Positions 50,332 to 59,115 of a stretch of 64,000 bases of DNA are shown here, one piece after another; position 1 is the stretch's first letter, and each line of letters begins with the position of its first letter. The position numbers were made by a program, and so were the translations under genes. The notes beneath the pieces were generated by a model. That model worked only from the letters and a program-made list of their open reading frames with translations. It was not told the origin of the DNA and did not search any database. Origin of the DNA: Mycolicibacterium poriferae (lineage in GTDB: Bacteria > Actinomycetota > Actinomycetes > Mycobacteriales > Mycobacteriaceae). The DNA is taken from positions 868,001 through 932,000 of the forward strand of contig NZ_AP022570.1 in the NCBI RefSeq assembly GCF_010728325.1. The letters are read 5' to 3'.

Positions 50332-51408
50332 CTACGGCAGGTGCCGCACCGTCTTGGCGCCGACGGTCACACTGCGCCGCAGTTGCTCGACCGGCGATCG
50401 GCGCCGCAGCGGCGGGCTGACCGTGTGGGCCCCGTCGGCGACGCCGCCGAGCACGTCGCGCAGGGCTTCAGCGGCGGACCATCGGGGCTGCCAGCCGAGT
50501 TCGGTGCGGGCGCGGCCGCAGTCGAGGAGCGGGACGCTGAACGCCATGTCCAACCAGCCTCGGTCGATCGGTTGCAGCCGTGCGCGCCAGCTCAGGTCGA
50601 CCAGTCGTCCCAGCACGGCCGACGGCAGATGAACTGCTTTGGCGCCGAGAGCGTCCGCGACGTCGTCGCGACTCACGGGCGGTTCGGCGGCCAGGTTGAA
50701 CGCCCCGGCGGCACCGCGGTCGAGCGCCCTGGCGAAGGCATCGGCGACGTCGTCGGCGTGAACGAGGGGGATGCACAACCGCCGGTCCAGCGGCAGTACG
50801 GGCAGGTGCGTGATCACGGACATCGGCACATATCCCGGGAGGAAATACCGCATCTGGCCGCTGGCCGCGCCACGCTGCACGATGAACCCCGGCCGCATCC
50901 GGGTGATCGCCACGCCGGTGCCGCGGTGTGCGTGTTCGTAGCGGTCCAGCACGGCCTCGGCGGCCGACTTGTCCCTGCTGTACGGCGACGAGGCGATTCC
51001 GGAGGTGGACCAGGATTCGTCCACTCGGCAGCCGTACCGGCCGGCCGCGTAGGTGCCGACCGACGACATGTGCAGCAGGTGTCCGACGGATTCTGCGTGG
51101 GCCGCGTCGAGAATCGCTGCCGTGCCGCCGACCCCCACCCTGCTCAGGTAGTCGGTGTTGCGGGTGGGTTGAAAACCCCAGGCCAGGTGCACGACCGCGT
51201 CGGCGCCGGCCACAATCGGGCGCAGCCGGTCGGCGGCGTCCGCGCCGGCGACGTCGAGGCTGTGCCAATGCACCGACTCGTAGGGTCCGACGGGTTCGGG
51301 GAGACGGCGCACCACCCCAACCAGGTCGTGTGCGGAACCGGCCGCAGCGAGACGACGCAACAGCGCGGTGCCGACGTTGCCTGACGCGCCGGTGATGACG
51401 ATGCGCAT
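50332..51408 (-). CDS. NAD(P)-dependent epimerase/dehydratase (extended SDR)
   Basis: 358 residues. Seen: MRIVITGASGNVGTALLRRL, VVHLAWGFQPTRNTDYL, SSVGTYAAG, the catalytic YSRDKSAAE (YxxxK intact) and PLVHADDVADAFARAL. The C-terminal region ends ELGWQPRWSAAEALRDVLGG plus a basic tail. It should act on a sugar nucleotide or similar. Its stop is 8 bp from the GH3 stop (convergent). The ATG start at 51408 is well supported by the standard N-terminus. Confidence 0.9.
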   Translation of the reverse strand: MRIVITGASGNVGTALLRRLAAAGSAHDLVGVVRRLPEPVGPYESVHWHSLDVAGADAADRLRPIVAGADAVVHLAWGFQPTRNTDYLSRVGVGGTAAILDAAHAESVGHLLHMSSVGTYAAGRYGCRVDESWSTSGIASSPYSRDKSAAEAVLDRYEHAHRGTGVAITRMRPGFIVQRGAASGQMRYFLPGYVPMSVITHLPVLPLDRRLCIPLVHADDVADAFARALDRGAAGAFNLAAEPPVSRDDVADALGAKAVHLPSAVLGRLVDLSWRARLQPIDRGWLDMAFSVPLLDCGRARTELGWQPRWSAAEALRDVLGGVADGAHTVSPPLRRRSPVEQLRRSVTVGAKTVRHLP

Positions 51409-51532
51409 GAGCTGTCCTTCCGCCGCGGTCCGTGCGGAGGCGAATTGCCGTCTCGCGGGAACTCAAACGTTTGGGTGCGGGCACAGCGGGCACCCGACTG
51501 CCGAGCGCTGCCGACAGGAGGGCGGAGAAGTC

Positions 51533-51937
51533 ATGACCGAACCGAGATCGGAACCTTCAGTGGGCCAGCTGGTCAGTCAGCTTTCCGAGCAGACGTCACG
51601 GCTGGTGCGCGACGAGATGCGCCTCGCGCAGAAGGAATTGCAGCAGTCGGTCAAGCATGCCGGCATCGGCGCCGGCATGATCGGCGCCGCAGGGTTGCTG
51701 GCGGTTCTGGGCCTGGCGACGTTGATCGCGGGCGCAGTGGCTGCGCTGGCGCTCGTGCTGCCGGTGTGGGCGTCGGCGGTGATCGTCGCGGCCGTGTTGT
51801 TCGTGGTCGCCGGGATCGCGGCGGCGGTGAGCCGCAAGCAGGCGCAGGAAGTCCCACCTCCCACGAACGAGGCGCTGGACAGCGTGAAGATGGACATCGA
51901 CGAGATCAAGGCGGCCCGACATGGCAGCAGAACCTGA
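51533..51937 (+). CDS. Phage holin-like/YqjE family membrane protein
   Basis: 134 residues. An N-terminal amphipathic part (VGQLVSQLSEQTSRLVRDEM, then ALAQKELQQSVKHAG-like) leads to two membrane helices (GMIGAAGLLAVLGLATLIAG and LPVWASAVIVAAVLFVVAGI) and a charged tail. This matches the 'phage holin family' (Phage_holin_3_6) envelope proteins that occur with DUF3618 proteins in actinobacteria. The start is the ATG at 51533, with GGAG upstream. It overlaps the next gene by 17 bp. Confidence 0.85.
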   Translation: MTEPRSEPSVGQLVSQLSEQTSRLVRDEMRLAQKELQQSVKHAGIGAGMIGAAGLLAVLGLATLIAGAVAALALVLPVWASAVIVAAVLFVVAGIAAAVSRKQAQEVPPPTNEALDSVKMDIDEIKAARHGSRT

Positions 51938-52184
51938 CCCGCAGCCGGGTCCCGACGCCGGCATCGAAGAACTGCAGGCCGACATCGAGCGCACCCGCGG
52001 GGAGCTCGGTGACACCGTAGCGGCGTTGTCGGACAAGATGGACGTCAAAACCCGCACCCAGAACCGCATTCACGAGGTCGCCGACCACGCCAAAGCCGAA
52101 CCGGCCGTTCCGGTGGCAGCCGTGCTGGCGGCCGCGGCCGCGGTCGGTCTGCTGGTGTGGCTGCGGCGGCGCCGCTCCCGCTGA
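51921..52184 (+). CDS. DUF3618 family protein
   Basis: 87 residues. Seen: the DUF3618 signature IEELQADIERTRGELGDTVA, a central KTRTQNRIHEVADHAKAEPA and one C-terminal helix (VPVAAVLAAAAAVGLLVWLR) with basic end. It is made in a coupled pair with the holin-like protein and probably sits in the inner membrane facing the cytoplasm. Function unknown. Confidence 0.88.
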   Translation: MAAEPDPQPGPDAGIEELQADIERTRGELGDTVAALSDKMDVKTRTQNRIHEVADHAKAEPAVPVAAVLAAAAAVGLLVWLRRRRSR

Positions 52185-52204
52185 GGCCCCGTTCAGAACA
52201 GATG

Positions 52205-52269
52205 CCGTTGAGACTGCGTCCACGGTGGCCGTCACTCGACATTGTCCGCCGTGGACGCAGTCTCAACGG
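52205..52269. repeat. Perfect 21-bp inverted repeat element
   Basis: The arm 52205-52225 (starting CCGTTGAGACTGCGTCC) and its exact reverse complement 52249-52269 flank a 23-base loop. A degenerate copy lies at 4367-4430. It sits between convergent DUF3618 and TetR genes and includes the TetR stop codon, so it may terminate both. The sequence identity with a second copy 48 kb away marks it as a dispersed repeat. Confidence 0.9.
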
Positions 52270-52835
52270 GTTTCGGTGCGGCCGATCTCGGCGACGACAT
52301 CGGCGATCGAGGCGCGGACGGCGTCCTCACCCGCCGGTTCCAACGCCATGGCGCCCTGCAGGAAGGGCCGGAACAGGTACCAGCCCAGCTGCAGTGCGCT
52401 GATGTTGGCGGCCGCCAGCCGCGCCTGGACGTCGGTGTCGAAGTTGGGTCGGATCTCGTCGAGCAGTCGGGCCAGGGTGGGGAAGCTGGACTGCAACTCG
52501 CCTACCGGATAGCCGTCCAGGATCGCGCGTGCCACCACTTTCGCGTGGCGGATCAACGCCTCCTCGACCTCGGCGCCCGACGCCTGCGATTCGATCTGAG
52601 CGGTGATCCGCCCGGCGAGATGGTCCAGCACGGCACCGACGAGGTTGTCCTTGGCGCCGAAGTGGCGGAACACCAGACCGTGGTTGACCTTCGAGCGGGC
52701 GGCGACCTCGCGGATCGACGTCGCGGCCGGCCCCTTCTCGGCGAACAGGTCGGACGCGGCCTCCAGCACCGCCGCGGCGACCTCGTCGCGCCCGAACGGA
52801 GTTGAGGTGCGCTGCCCCGTCGACTTCGTAGCCAC
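52263..52835 (-). CDS. TetR family regulator
   Basis: 190 residues. HTH: RDEVAAAVLEAASDLFAEKG, then TSIREVAARSKVNHGLVFRHFGAKDNLV. The C-terminal domain has LDEIRPNFDTDVQARLAAAN and is ligand-binding by family. The last codons lie in the palindromic element at 52205-52269. It is divergent from lysG with a 67-bp gap that contains no obvious TetR operator. Confidence 0.88.
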   Translation of the reverse strand: MATKSTGQRTSTPFGRDEVAAAVLEAASDLFAEKGPAATSIREVAARSKVNHGLVFRHFGAKDNLVGAVLDHLAGRITAQIESQASGAEVEEALIRHAKVVARAILDGYPVGELQSSFPTLARLLDEIRPNFDTDVQARLAAANISALQLGWYLFRPFLQGAMALEPAGEDAVRASIADVVAEIGRTETR

Positions 52836-52902
52836 CCGACTACGGTAACCCGCGCGCCGTTAGATGTGTTGAGGCGATCGGGAGGCGATTAGTATCGCTG
52901 AT

Positions 52903-53781
52903 GTGGCCGAGCAACTCGACGCCGGGCAGTTGCGCGCTCTGGCAGCGGTGGTCGAGTTCGGCAGCTTCGACGCCGCGGCCGAGTACCTGCACGTCACCCC
53001 GTCGGCGATCAGCCAGCGCATCAAAGCCCTCGAACAACGCGTCGGTCAGGTGCTGGTGCTGCGGGAAAAGCCCTGCGTGGCAACGACAGCCGGCGTTCCC
53101 TTGATCAGGCTGGCGGCTCAGACCGCGTTGCTGGAAGCGGAAACGCTCGCCGAGATGCGAGGCGGGTCACCCGAGCGGCCCCGCGTCGCGGTGGCTGTCA
53201 ACGCGGACTCGATGGCCACGTGGTTCACCGGAGTGTTCGCCCGCCTGCCCGACGTGCTGTTCGACGTGCGCATCGAAGATCAGGATCACTCCGCGCGGTT
53301 GCTGCGTGAAGGTGTGGTGATGGGTGCGGTGACCACCGAACGGATCCCGGTCAGCGGGTGCCGGGTGCGACCGCTCGGGGTGACGCGCTACCTCCCGGTC
53401 GCGGCACCGCACTACCTGCAGCGCCACCTGCCCGACGGTCTGACCGCAGACGCCGCCACCGCGGCGCCGTCACTGTCCTGGAATCGCGCCGACGCTCTGC
53501 AGGATCAACTGCTGCGCAGCGTCTTTCGCCGCTCCATCCGGCGACCGATCCACTACATCCCCACCGCCGAGGGGTTCGGCGCCGCCGTGCGGGCCGGGTT
53601 GGGCTGGGGGATGTATCCCGAACAGCTCGTCGACGCGTCGTTCGTGCCGATCACCGATGCCCACCTCGACGTACCGCTGTACTGGCAGTCCTGGAAGCTC
53701 GACAGCGACACGGTCGCGCAGGTCACCGACGCCGTCACCGCCGCCGCAATGGGGCTGCGTCGGCGCCGGCGAGAACGTTAG
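52903..53781 (+). CDS. lysG: LysR family regulator of lysine/arginine export
   Basis: 292 residues from a GTG at 52903. HTH: LRALAAVVEFGSFDAAAEYL, then HVTPSAISQRIKALEQRVGQ, followed by LVLREKPCVATTAGVPLIRL. The C-terminal sensor domain is of ArgP/LysG type. The protein is very close to M. tuberculosis LysG (Rv1985c), which activates the divergent lysE when basic amino acids are high. Here lysE is at 22812-23429, pointing away from it, with 29.5 kb between. If LysG still controls lysE it must act at the distant promoter in trans. The promoter GATTAGTATCGCTGATG resembles the upstream side of lysE. Confidence 0.9.
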   Translation: MAEQLDAGQLRALAAVVEFGSFDAAAEYLHVTPSAISQRIKALEQRVGQVLVLREKPCVATTAGVPLIRLAAQTALLEAETLAEMRGGSPERPRVAVAVNADSMATWFTGVFARLPDVLFDVRIEDQDHSARLLREGVVMGAVTTERIPVSGCRVRPLGVTRYLPVAAPHYLQRHLPDGLTADAATAAPSLSWNRADALQDQLLRSVFRRSIRRPIHYIPTAEGFGAAVRAGLGWGMYPEQLVDASFVPITDAHLDVPLYWQSWKLDSDTVAQVTDAVTAAAMGLRRRRRER

Positions 53782-53789
53782 GCAGAATT

Positions 53790-54560
53790 GTGCGGGTGCA
53801 CACCACGGTCAGGGTTCGGGTACTCGGTGTGGGCATGGGACCGCAGCACGTCACCGGCGAGGTTGCCGAGGCGCTCGGCACCGTCGACTACGTGCTGGCC
53901 GCGGAGAAAACCGCCGACGATCAGCTGCTCGCCCTGCGGCGCGCGATCGTGGCCGCGCACCCCGGTCCCACGGGTCCGGCGGAGGTGGTGGCGGTGCCCG
54001 ACCCCGAGCGCGACCGCTCCGCCGGATTGTCCGCCGGTGGCTATGACGCCGCCGTAGCGGACTGGCATGATGCGCGCGCCGCCCAGTACGCCGCGGTGCT
54101 GACCGAGCGAGCCGGGACGGCGGCGTTCCTGGTGTGGGGCGACCCGTCGCTGTACGACTCGACGATCCGGATCCTGGACAAGATCCGCGCCCTCGGCGTC
54201 GACGTCGACTACGACGTCCTGCCCGGCGTCAGCGCCCCACAGCTGCTCGCAGCACGGCACCGCATCGTGTTGCACGACGTGGGACGGTCGCTGCACATCA
54301 CCACCGGCCGCCGGCTGCAGGACGCCGTGACCGGAGGCCAGGACAACATCCTGGCCATGCTCAACCCGCCGCCCGATCGGCTCGACTTCACCGGCCTCGA
54401 GGAGTGGACGATGTGGTGGGGTGCGAACCTCGGCGCCCCCGGTGAGCAGCTGCTGACCGGTCGTCTCGCCGACGTGCTGCCGTCGCTCGCGCCGGCCCGG
54501 GACGCGGCCCGTCGGACCGATGGCTGGGTGATGGACGTCTTTCTCGTGCGGCGCACCTGA
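53790..54560 (+). CDS. cobF: Precorrin-6A synthase (deacetylating)
   Basis: 256 residues from a GTG at 53790 (a GTG at 53796 is also possible). Seen: VRVLGVGMGPQHVTGEVAEA (SAM-dependent tetrapyrrole methylase start), FLVWGDPSLYDSTIRILDKI, LPGVSAPQLLAARHRIVLHD and the NPPPDRLDFTGLEEWTMWWG segment. In the aerobic cobalamin route CobF methylates C1 and removes acetate to give precorrin-6A. It overlaps cobQ by one base. M. tuberculosis has lost cobF, so its presence points to a fuller B12 pathway. Confidence 0.9.
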   Translation: MRVHTTVRVRVLGVGMGPQHVTGEVAEALGTVDYVLAAEKTADDQLLALRRAIVAAHPGPTGPAEVVAVPDPERDRSAGLSAGGYDAAVADWHDARAAQYAAVLTERAGTAAFLVWGDPSLYDSTIRILDKIRALGVDVDYDVLPGVSAPQLLAARHRIVLHDVGRSLHITTGRRLQDAVTGGQDNILAMLNPPPDRLDFTGLEEWTMWWGANLGAPGEQLLTGRLADVLPSLAPARDAARRTDGWVMDVFLVRRT

Positions 54561-56035
54561 TGGCCGGCCTGCTGGTCGCCGGCACCACCAGTGACGCGGG
54601 TAAGTCCGCGGTCACCACCGGGTTGTGCCGCGCGCTGGCCCGTCGCGGTGTCAACGTGGCGCCCTTTAAGGCGCAGAACATGTCGAACAACTCCATGGTG
54701 TGCACAGGTCCCGACGGCGCCGGCGTGGAGATCGGCCGGGCCCAGTGGGTGCAGGCGCTGGCCGCGCAGACCAGACCCGAAGCCGCGATGAACCCCGTGC
54801 TGCTCAAGCCCGGCAGCGACCAGCGCAGCCATGTGGTGCTGATGGGCCGGCCATGGGGTGAGGTGGCGTCGTCGGACTGGCTCGAGGGGCGGCGGGCTCT
54901 GGCGGCGGCCGCGCACGCCGCGTTCGACGACCTGGCCGCCCGCTACGACGTCGTCATCGCCGAGGGCGCCGGCAGCCCGACCGAAATCAACTTGCGGGCA
55001 GGCGATTACGTCAACATGGGGCTGGCCCGCCACGCCGGGTTGCCCACCGTCGTGGTCGGAGACATCGATCGTGGCGGCGTGTTCGCCGCGTTCCTGGGGA
55101 CTGTGGCGCTGCTCTGCCCGCAGGATCAGGAGCTGATCGCCGGGTTCGTGGTGAACAAGTTCCGCGGCGACCTCGCGCTGCTCGCGCCCGGCCTGCGTGA
55201 CCTCGAGCGGGTGACCGGACGGCGCGTGTACGGCACGCTGCCCTGGCACCCCGACGTCTGGCTGGACTCCGAGGATGCCCTCGACCTGCAGGGCCGTCGC
55301 GCGGCGCAGTCGGCGGCCCGCCGCGTGGCGGTCGTGCGGCTGCCACGGATCAGCAACTTCACCGACGTCGACGCACTCGGACTCGAGCCCGACCTCGACG
55401 TCGTGTTCGCCTCGCACCCCGCGGCGGTGGCCGACGCCGATCTCGTCGTCCTGCCCGGCACCCGAGCCACGATCGCCGACCTCGCCTGGCTGCGGTCGCG
55501 AGGTCTGGACCGGGCGGTGACCGAACACGCCGCCGCAGGTAAACCGCTGCTGGGAATCTGCGGCGGGTTCCAGATGCTGGGTCGGGTCATCCGCGACCCG
55601 GAAGGCGTCGAAGGCGCGCCCGCCGAGGTCGACGGGCTCGGTCTGCTCGACGTCGAGACGAATTTCGTTGCCGAGAAAGCTCTTCGGCTGCCCACCGGGC
55701 AGTGGTCGGGTGTCCCGGCCGCCGGATACGAGATCCACCACGGCCGCATCACCCGCGGCCCCGACGCCGACGAGTTCCTGGGCGGGGCGCGCACGGGCCG
55801 GGTGTTCGGCACGATGTGGCACGGCGCGTTCGAAGGTGACGCGCTGCGCGGAGCATTCCTGCGCGAGACCCTCGGCGTGCAGATCTCCGGGGCGTCGTTC
55901 CCGCGGGCCCGCGAACACCGCCTCGAGTTGCTCGGCGATCTCGTCGAAACGCACCTCGATGTCGATGCCCTGGTCGGCCTGATGGAGCACGGCGCGCCCG
56001 CAGGGTTGCCCTTCTTGCCCCCGGGTGCGCCGTGA
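54560..56035 (+). CDS. cobQ: Cobyric acid synthase
   Basis: 491 residues. The N-terminal P-loop-type domain has [20 protein letters not shown], then [11 protein letters not shown] and [11 protein letters not shown]. The C-terminal class I glutamine amidotransferase has [13 protein letters not shown] (Cys nucleophile) and [14 protein letters not shown] (His). It amidates four carboxylates of adenosylcobyrinic a,c-diamide. It is coupled to cobF (1-bp overlap) and cobK (4-bp overlap). Confidence 0.95.
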   Translation: MAGLLVAGTTSDAGKSAVTTGLCRALARRGVNVAPFKAQNMSNNSMVCTGPDGAGVEIGRAQWVQALAAQTRPEAAMNPVLLKPGSDQRSHVVLMGRPWGEVASSDWLEGRRALAAAAHAAFDDLAARYDVVIAEGAGSPTEINLRAGDYVNMGLARHAGLPTVVVGDIDRGGVFAAFLGTVALLCPQDQELIAGFVVNKFRGDLALLAPGLRDLERVTGRRVYGTLPWHPDVWLDSEDALDLQGRRAAQSAARRVAVVRLPRISNFTDVDALGLEPDLDVVFASHPAAVADADLVVLPGTRATIADLAWLRSRGLDRAVTEHAAAGKPLLGICGGFQMLGRVIRDPEGVEGAPAEVDGLGLLDVETNFVAEKALRLPTGQWSGVPAAGYEIHHGRITRGPDADEFLGGARTGRVFGTMWHGAFEGDALRGAFLRETLGVQISGASFPRAREHRLELLGDLVETHLDVDALVGLMEHGAPAGLPFLPPGAP

Positions 56036-56781
56036 GAGTGCTGGTGCTCGGCGGCACCGCCGAGGCCCGGGCGCTGGCAGCGCAGCTGTGCGGGACCGGG
56101 ATCGAGGTGACGACGTCGCTGGCTGGCCGGGTCGCCGATCCGCGGCTTCCGGTGGGGGAGGTGCGCATCGGAGGTTTCGGCGGGATCGAGGGATTGCGCA
56201 CTGCAGCAGCCGAATTCGATGCCGTCATCGATGCCACCCACCCGTTCGCCAGGAACATCTCGGCGAATGCGGCGGCAGCCTGCACCGGCGGTGCGGACCG
56301 TCGGCCCCTGCTTCGGCTGGAGCGCCCCGGCTGGGCCGACCGGTCGCGCGACAGCTGGCACTGGGTGGACACCCACGAGGACGCCGCCGCGGTGGCCGCG
56401 ACGCTCGGCCGTCGCCCGTTCCTGACCGTCGGACGTCAGGAGATGTCGCGCTTCTTCGCCGACCTCCGCGGGCACGCCGTGCTGGCACGCGTCGTTCAGG
56501 CTCCCGACCAGCCGTTGCCCGACCGCTGGAACCTGATCACCAGCCGCGGTCCCTACGCGCTGCCCGGCGAGCTGGCGCTGATGGCCGGGCATCGCGCCGA
56601 CGTGCTGATCACCAAAGACTCCGGCGGTGAATACACCTGGCCGAAGATGGCCGCCGCCGAACAACTCGGCGTGCCGGTCGTCCTGGTCCGGCGCCCCGCC
56701 CGTTCGCCCGACGTCCCCACCGTGCCCGACGTCGCCGCCGCGCTGGCCTGGGTGCACACGATCTCTACGAGGTCCGGGTGA
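56032..56781 (+). CDS. cobK: Precorrin-6A reductase
   Basis: 249 residues from a GTG at 56032. Seen: [55 protein letters not shown] and the late segment [20 protein letters not shown]. It uses NADPH to reduce precorrin-6A to 6B, directly after the CobF step, which matches its place beside cobF. Overlaps cobQ and cobU. Confidence 0.93.
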   Translation: MRVLVLGGTAEARALAAQLCGTGIEVTTSLAGRVADPRLPVGEVRIGGFGGIEGLRTAAAEFDAVIDATHPFARNISANAAAACTGGADRRPLLRLERPGWADRSRDSWHWVDTHEDAAAVAATLGRRPFLTVGRQEMSRFFADLRGHAVLARVVQAPDQPLPDRWNLITSRGPYALPGELALMAGHRADVLITKDSGGEYTWPKMAAAEQLGVPVVLVRRPARSPDVPTVPDVAAALAWVHTISTRSG

Positions 56782-57302
56782 AGATCCTCGTCACCGGGGG
56801 TGCCCGGTCGGGCAAGTCCCGCCACGCCGAAGGTCTGCTGAGCGGCGCCGATGCCGTCACCTACGTCGCCCCGGGCCGGCCGGCCGACGGCACCGACCCC
56901 GACTGGGACGCCCGGGTGGCCGAGCACCGGGCCCGGCGGCCGTCGCACTGGCGCACCGTGGAGACCAGCGACATCAGCGCTGCGGTGGCGGGGTCGACTG
57001 CACCCGTGCTGGTGGACTGCCTGAGCACGTGGCTGGTGGCGGTCCTGGACGAGGCCCGGCTCTGGGACGCCGCCGCCGCGTCCGTGCAGGCCGAGGTCGA
57101 AGCCCGTCTGGACGTGCTGTGCAGCACCCTCGAGGACGTCGCCGACGTGGTGCTGGTGACCAACGAGGTCGGCCTCGGCGTCGTCCCGGCGCACCGCTCC
57201 GGTGTGCTGTTCCGCGACCTGCTCGGCACCGTCAATCAGCGGGTGGCGGCGCGGTGCGACGAGGTGCACCTCGTCATCGCCGGTCGGGTTCTGACGTTGT
57301 GA
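56778..57302 (+). CDS. cobU: Adenosylcobinamide kinase/guanylyltransferase
   Basis: 174 residues from a GTG at 56778. Seen: the P-loop [14 protein letters not shown] (residues 4-17), [43 protein letters not shown] and [20 protein letters not shown]. It phosphorylates and guanylates adenosylcobinamide for nucleotide-loop assembly. It overlaps cobK by 4 bp, and its last 29 bp overlap the 3' end of a convergent small gene. Confidence 0.94.
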   Translation: MKILVTGGARSGKSRHAEGLLSGADAVTYVAPGRPADGTDPDWDARVAEHRARRPSHWRTVETSDISAAVAGSTAPVLVDCLSTWLVAVLDEARLWDAAAASVQAEVEARLDVLCSTLEDVADVVLVTNEVGLGVVPAHRSGVLFRDLLGTVNQRVAARCDEVHLVIAGRVLTL

Positions 57303-57588
57303 CCGGCGGGACGGCGACGTCGGCCTGCCAGCGGGCGCACCGCTCGGCGTCGCTCTGCTCCCACCAGGGCGGCGAGCCCCGTTCTCCGAGAGCGACTTTG
57401 GCGGCCTGCACACCCGCCCGTGCCGCCGGCTCGGCGTCGGTGCCGCGGGTACGCCGCACCTCCCGACGCCACGCCATCAGGATCCTGGTGAGCTCGGCCC
57501 GTCGCGGCTCCGGGATGGCGGGATCGGTTGCGCGCCAGCGGCGCCCGTCGATCACGACGTAGTGGCAGTCGGCGCTGTGCTCGGTCAC
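57274..57588 (-). CDS. Conserved hypothetical protein overlapping bluB
   Basis: 104 residues from the GTG at 57588 (VTEHSADCHYVVIDGRRWRA). Seen: TDPAIPEPRRAELTRILMAW, then RAGVQAAKVALGERGSPPWW. This is a small soluble actinobacterial family often mislabelled 'Tol biopolymer transporter'. It lacks a known motif. Its start overlaps the bluB stop in GTGA, so it is made with bluB. Its 3' end overlaps cobU by 29 bp on the opposite strand. Confidence 0.72.
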   Translation of the reverse strand: MTEHSADCHYVVIDGRRWRATDPAIPEPRRAELTRILMAWRREVRRTRGTDAEPAARAGVQAAKVALGERGSPPWWEQSDAERCARWQADVAVPPVTTSEPDRR

Positions 57589-58241
57589 GACCGGTAGCGC
57601 TCCTCGTGCAGCACCGCCGCCAGCGACGACCGGGACCGCCAGCCAAAGCGCTCCAGGTCCGGGGTGTCGGGCAGCTCGGCCACCGCGCCGAGGCACAGCC
57701 ACGCCACCGGCCGCACGTGGTCGGGCATGCCGACCAGCTCGCGCAGGAAATCCTCGCGGTAGAACGACACCCAGCCCACTCCCAGCCCCTCCGCGGTGGC
57801 CGCCAGCCAGAGGTTCTGGATCGCGCAGACCACCGAGTACAGCCCGGCATCGGCAATGGCGTGCCGGCCCAGGACCTGCCGGCCGCCGCGGGTCGGGTCA
57901 TAGCCGACGACGACGCCCAGGCCCGATTCGCAGATGCCCTCGATCTTGATCCGGGCGAACACGTCGGCGCGTTCGCCGGTCAACCCCGCTGCGAACACCT
58001 CCCGCTCGGCGGCCACATGGTCCCGGAAGGCGTCGAGCGTCTGCGGTGAGCGGACGAGCACGAAATCCCACGGTTGCGACATCCCGACCGACGGCGCGGC
58101 GTGGGCGGCCAGCAGAACCCGCTCCAGCACCTCCGGGGGCACCGGATCGCCGGTGAACTCCCGCCGGGTGTCGCGGCGACGGTGGATGACGTCGTACAGC
58201 GAGTCCAGGGTGGTCACGAGCTTCGGCCCCTCACGCGGCAA
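57585..58241 (-). CDS. bluB: 5,6-dimethylbenzimidazole synthase
   Basis: 218 residues of the nitroreductase-fold BluB family. Seen: RRRDTRREFTGDPVPPEVLE, APSVGMSQPWDFVLVRSPQT, the mid loop GGRQVLGRHAIADAGLYSVV and GVGWVSFYREDFLRELVG. BluB cleaves FMNH2 with oxygen to make the lower ligand of B12. The start ATG at 58241 is convincing. It lies in the cobalamin cluster between cobU and cobM. Confidence 0.93.
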   Translation of the reverse strand: MPREGPKLVTTLDSLYDVIHRRRDTRREFTGDPVPPEVLERVLLAAHAAPSVGMSQPWDFVLVRSPQTLDAFRDHVAAEREVFAAGLTGERADVFARIKIEGICESGLGVVVGYDPTRGGRQVLGRHAIADAGLYSVVCAIQNLWLAATAEGLGVGWVSFYREDFLRELVGMPDHVRPVAWLCLGAVAELPDTPDLERFGWRSRSSLAAVLHEERYRS

Positions 58242-58259
58242 CGTCGCGCTGATCGGTTT

Positions 58260-58286
58260 GTCTGCTCTTCGCGCAAGCGCTCATCG
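58260..58286. repeat. Dispersed 27-bp element at the cobM stop codon
   Basis: 26 of 27 bases match the unit of the 33-bp tandem repeat at 3186-3350 (the difference is one a/g). The cobM TGA (58283-58281) lies inside it. A single copy here and five in a coding region 55 kb away identify it as a dispersed short repeat. Confidence 0.88.
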
Positions 58287-59072
58287 TCGCCCACCCATTC
58301 GCTTGGCCGCGCGGTCCCGGGCGGGGTCGTAGAGGTGGCTTTCGCCGGCCTGCGGGTCGGGGCGGCCCGCCAATGTGCGGCCGACCAGCACGACCGCTGC
58401 CTGGCGCAGGTCAGCGGCCTCCACCGCGTCGGCGATGTCGGCGACAGTGCCGCGCAGCACCCGCTCGGTCGGCTGCGAGGCCCGGTACACCACGACGACC
58501 GGGCAGTCCGCCCCGTAATGCGGTGCCAGTTCGGTCATCAACTCGCGAACACGGGTGATCGCCAGGTGTAGTACCAGCGTGGCCCGGGTCGCGGCGAACG
58601 CCGACAGCTGCTCGGTCTCCGGCATCGCCGTGGACCTCTGCTGGGTGCGGGTCAGCACCACCGACTGTGCGACCAGCGGCACCGTGAGCTCGCGTCCGAC
58701 GCGGGCCGCGGCCGCCGCATAGGCCGGCACCCCGGGGGTGATCGCCCACGGCACGCCGGCGGCGTCCAGGCGGCGGGTCTGCTCGGAGACCGCCGAGTAC
58801 ACCGACGGATCACCGGACACCAGGCGCACGACGCGGTGGCCGGCCCGGTGCGCCTCGACCAGGCGAGCGACGATGGCGTCGAGGTCCATGTCCCCGGTGT
58901 CGACCAGCTCCGCGTCCGGGGAGCAGTGCGCGAGCACCTCCGCGTCGAGATAGCTCCCCGGGTACAGCACCACCTCGGCGTCGGCGAGCATGCGGGCTGC
59001 GCGCACGGTGAGCAGGTCGGCCGCGCCGGGTCCGGCGCCGACGAACTGCACCGCCCGGGGATCGTCGTTCAT
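58281..59072 (-). CDS. cobM: Precorrin-4 C11-methyltransferase
   Basis: 263 residues of the tetrapyrrole methylase family. Seen: VQFVGAGPGAADLLTVRAAR (SAM loop), ADAEVVLYPGSYLDAEVLAH, VRLVSGDPSVYSAVSEQTRR, the PWAITPGVPAYAAAAARVGR segment and CPVVVVYRASQPTERVLRGT. It methylates C11 to give precorrin-5, the substrate of CobF in this same cluster. The stop lies inside a dispersed repeat. Confidence 0.94.
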   Translation of the reverse strand: MNDDPRAVQFVGAGPGAADLLTVRAARMLADAEVVLYPGSYLDAEVLAHCSPDAELVDTGDMDLDAIVARLVEAHRAGHRVVRLVSGDPSVYSAVSEQTRRLDAAGVPWAITPGVPAYAAAAARVGRELTVPLVAQSVVLTRTQQRSTAMPETEQLSAFAATRATLVLHLAITRVRELMTELAPHYGADCPVVVVYRASQPTERVLRGTVADIADAVEAADLRQAAVVLVGRTLAGRPDPQAGESHLYDPARDRAAKRMGGRR

Positions 59073-59115
59073 CGACCGAGAGTCTAGAGGTGCGCAGGTT
59101 GCACGCGCGTAGCGC

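Noticed and set aside
53700..53800. Cobalamin riboswitch before cobF
   Set aside because: cobF follows lysG with only 8 bp between them, and no B12-box-like sequence was found.
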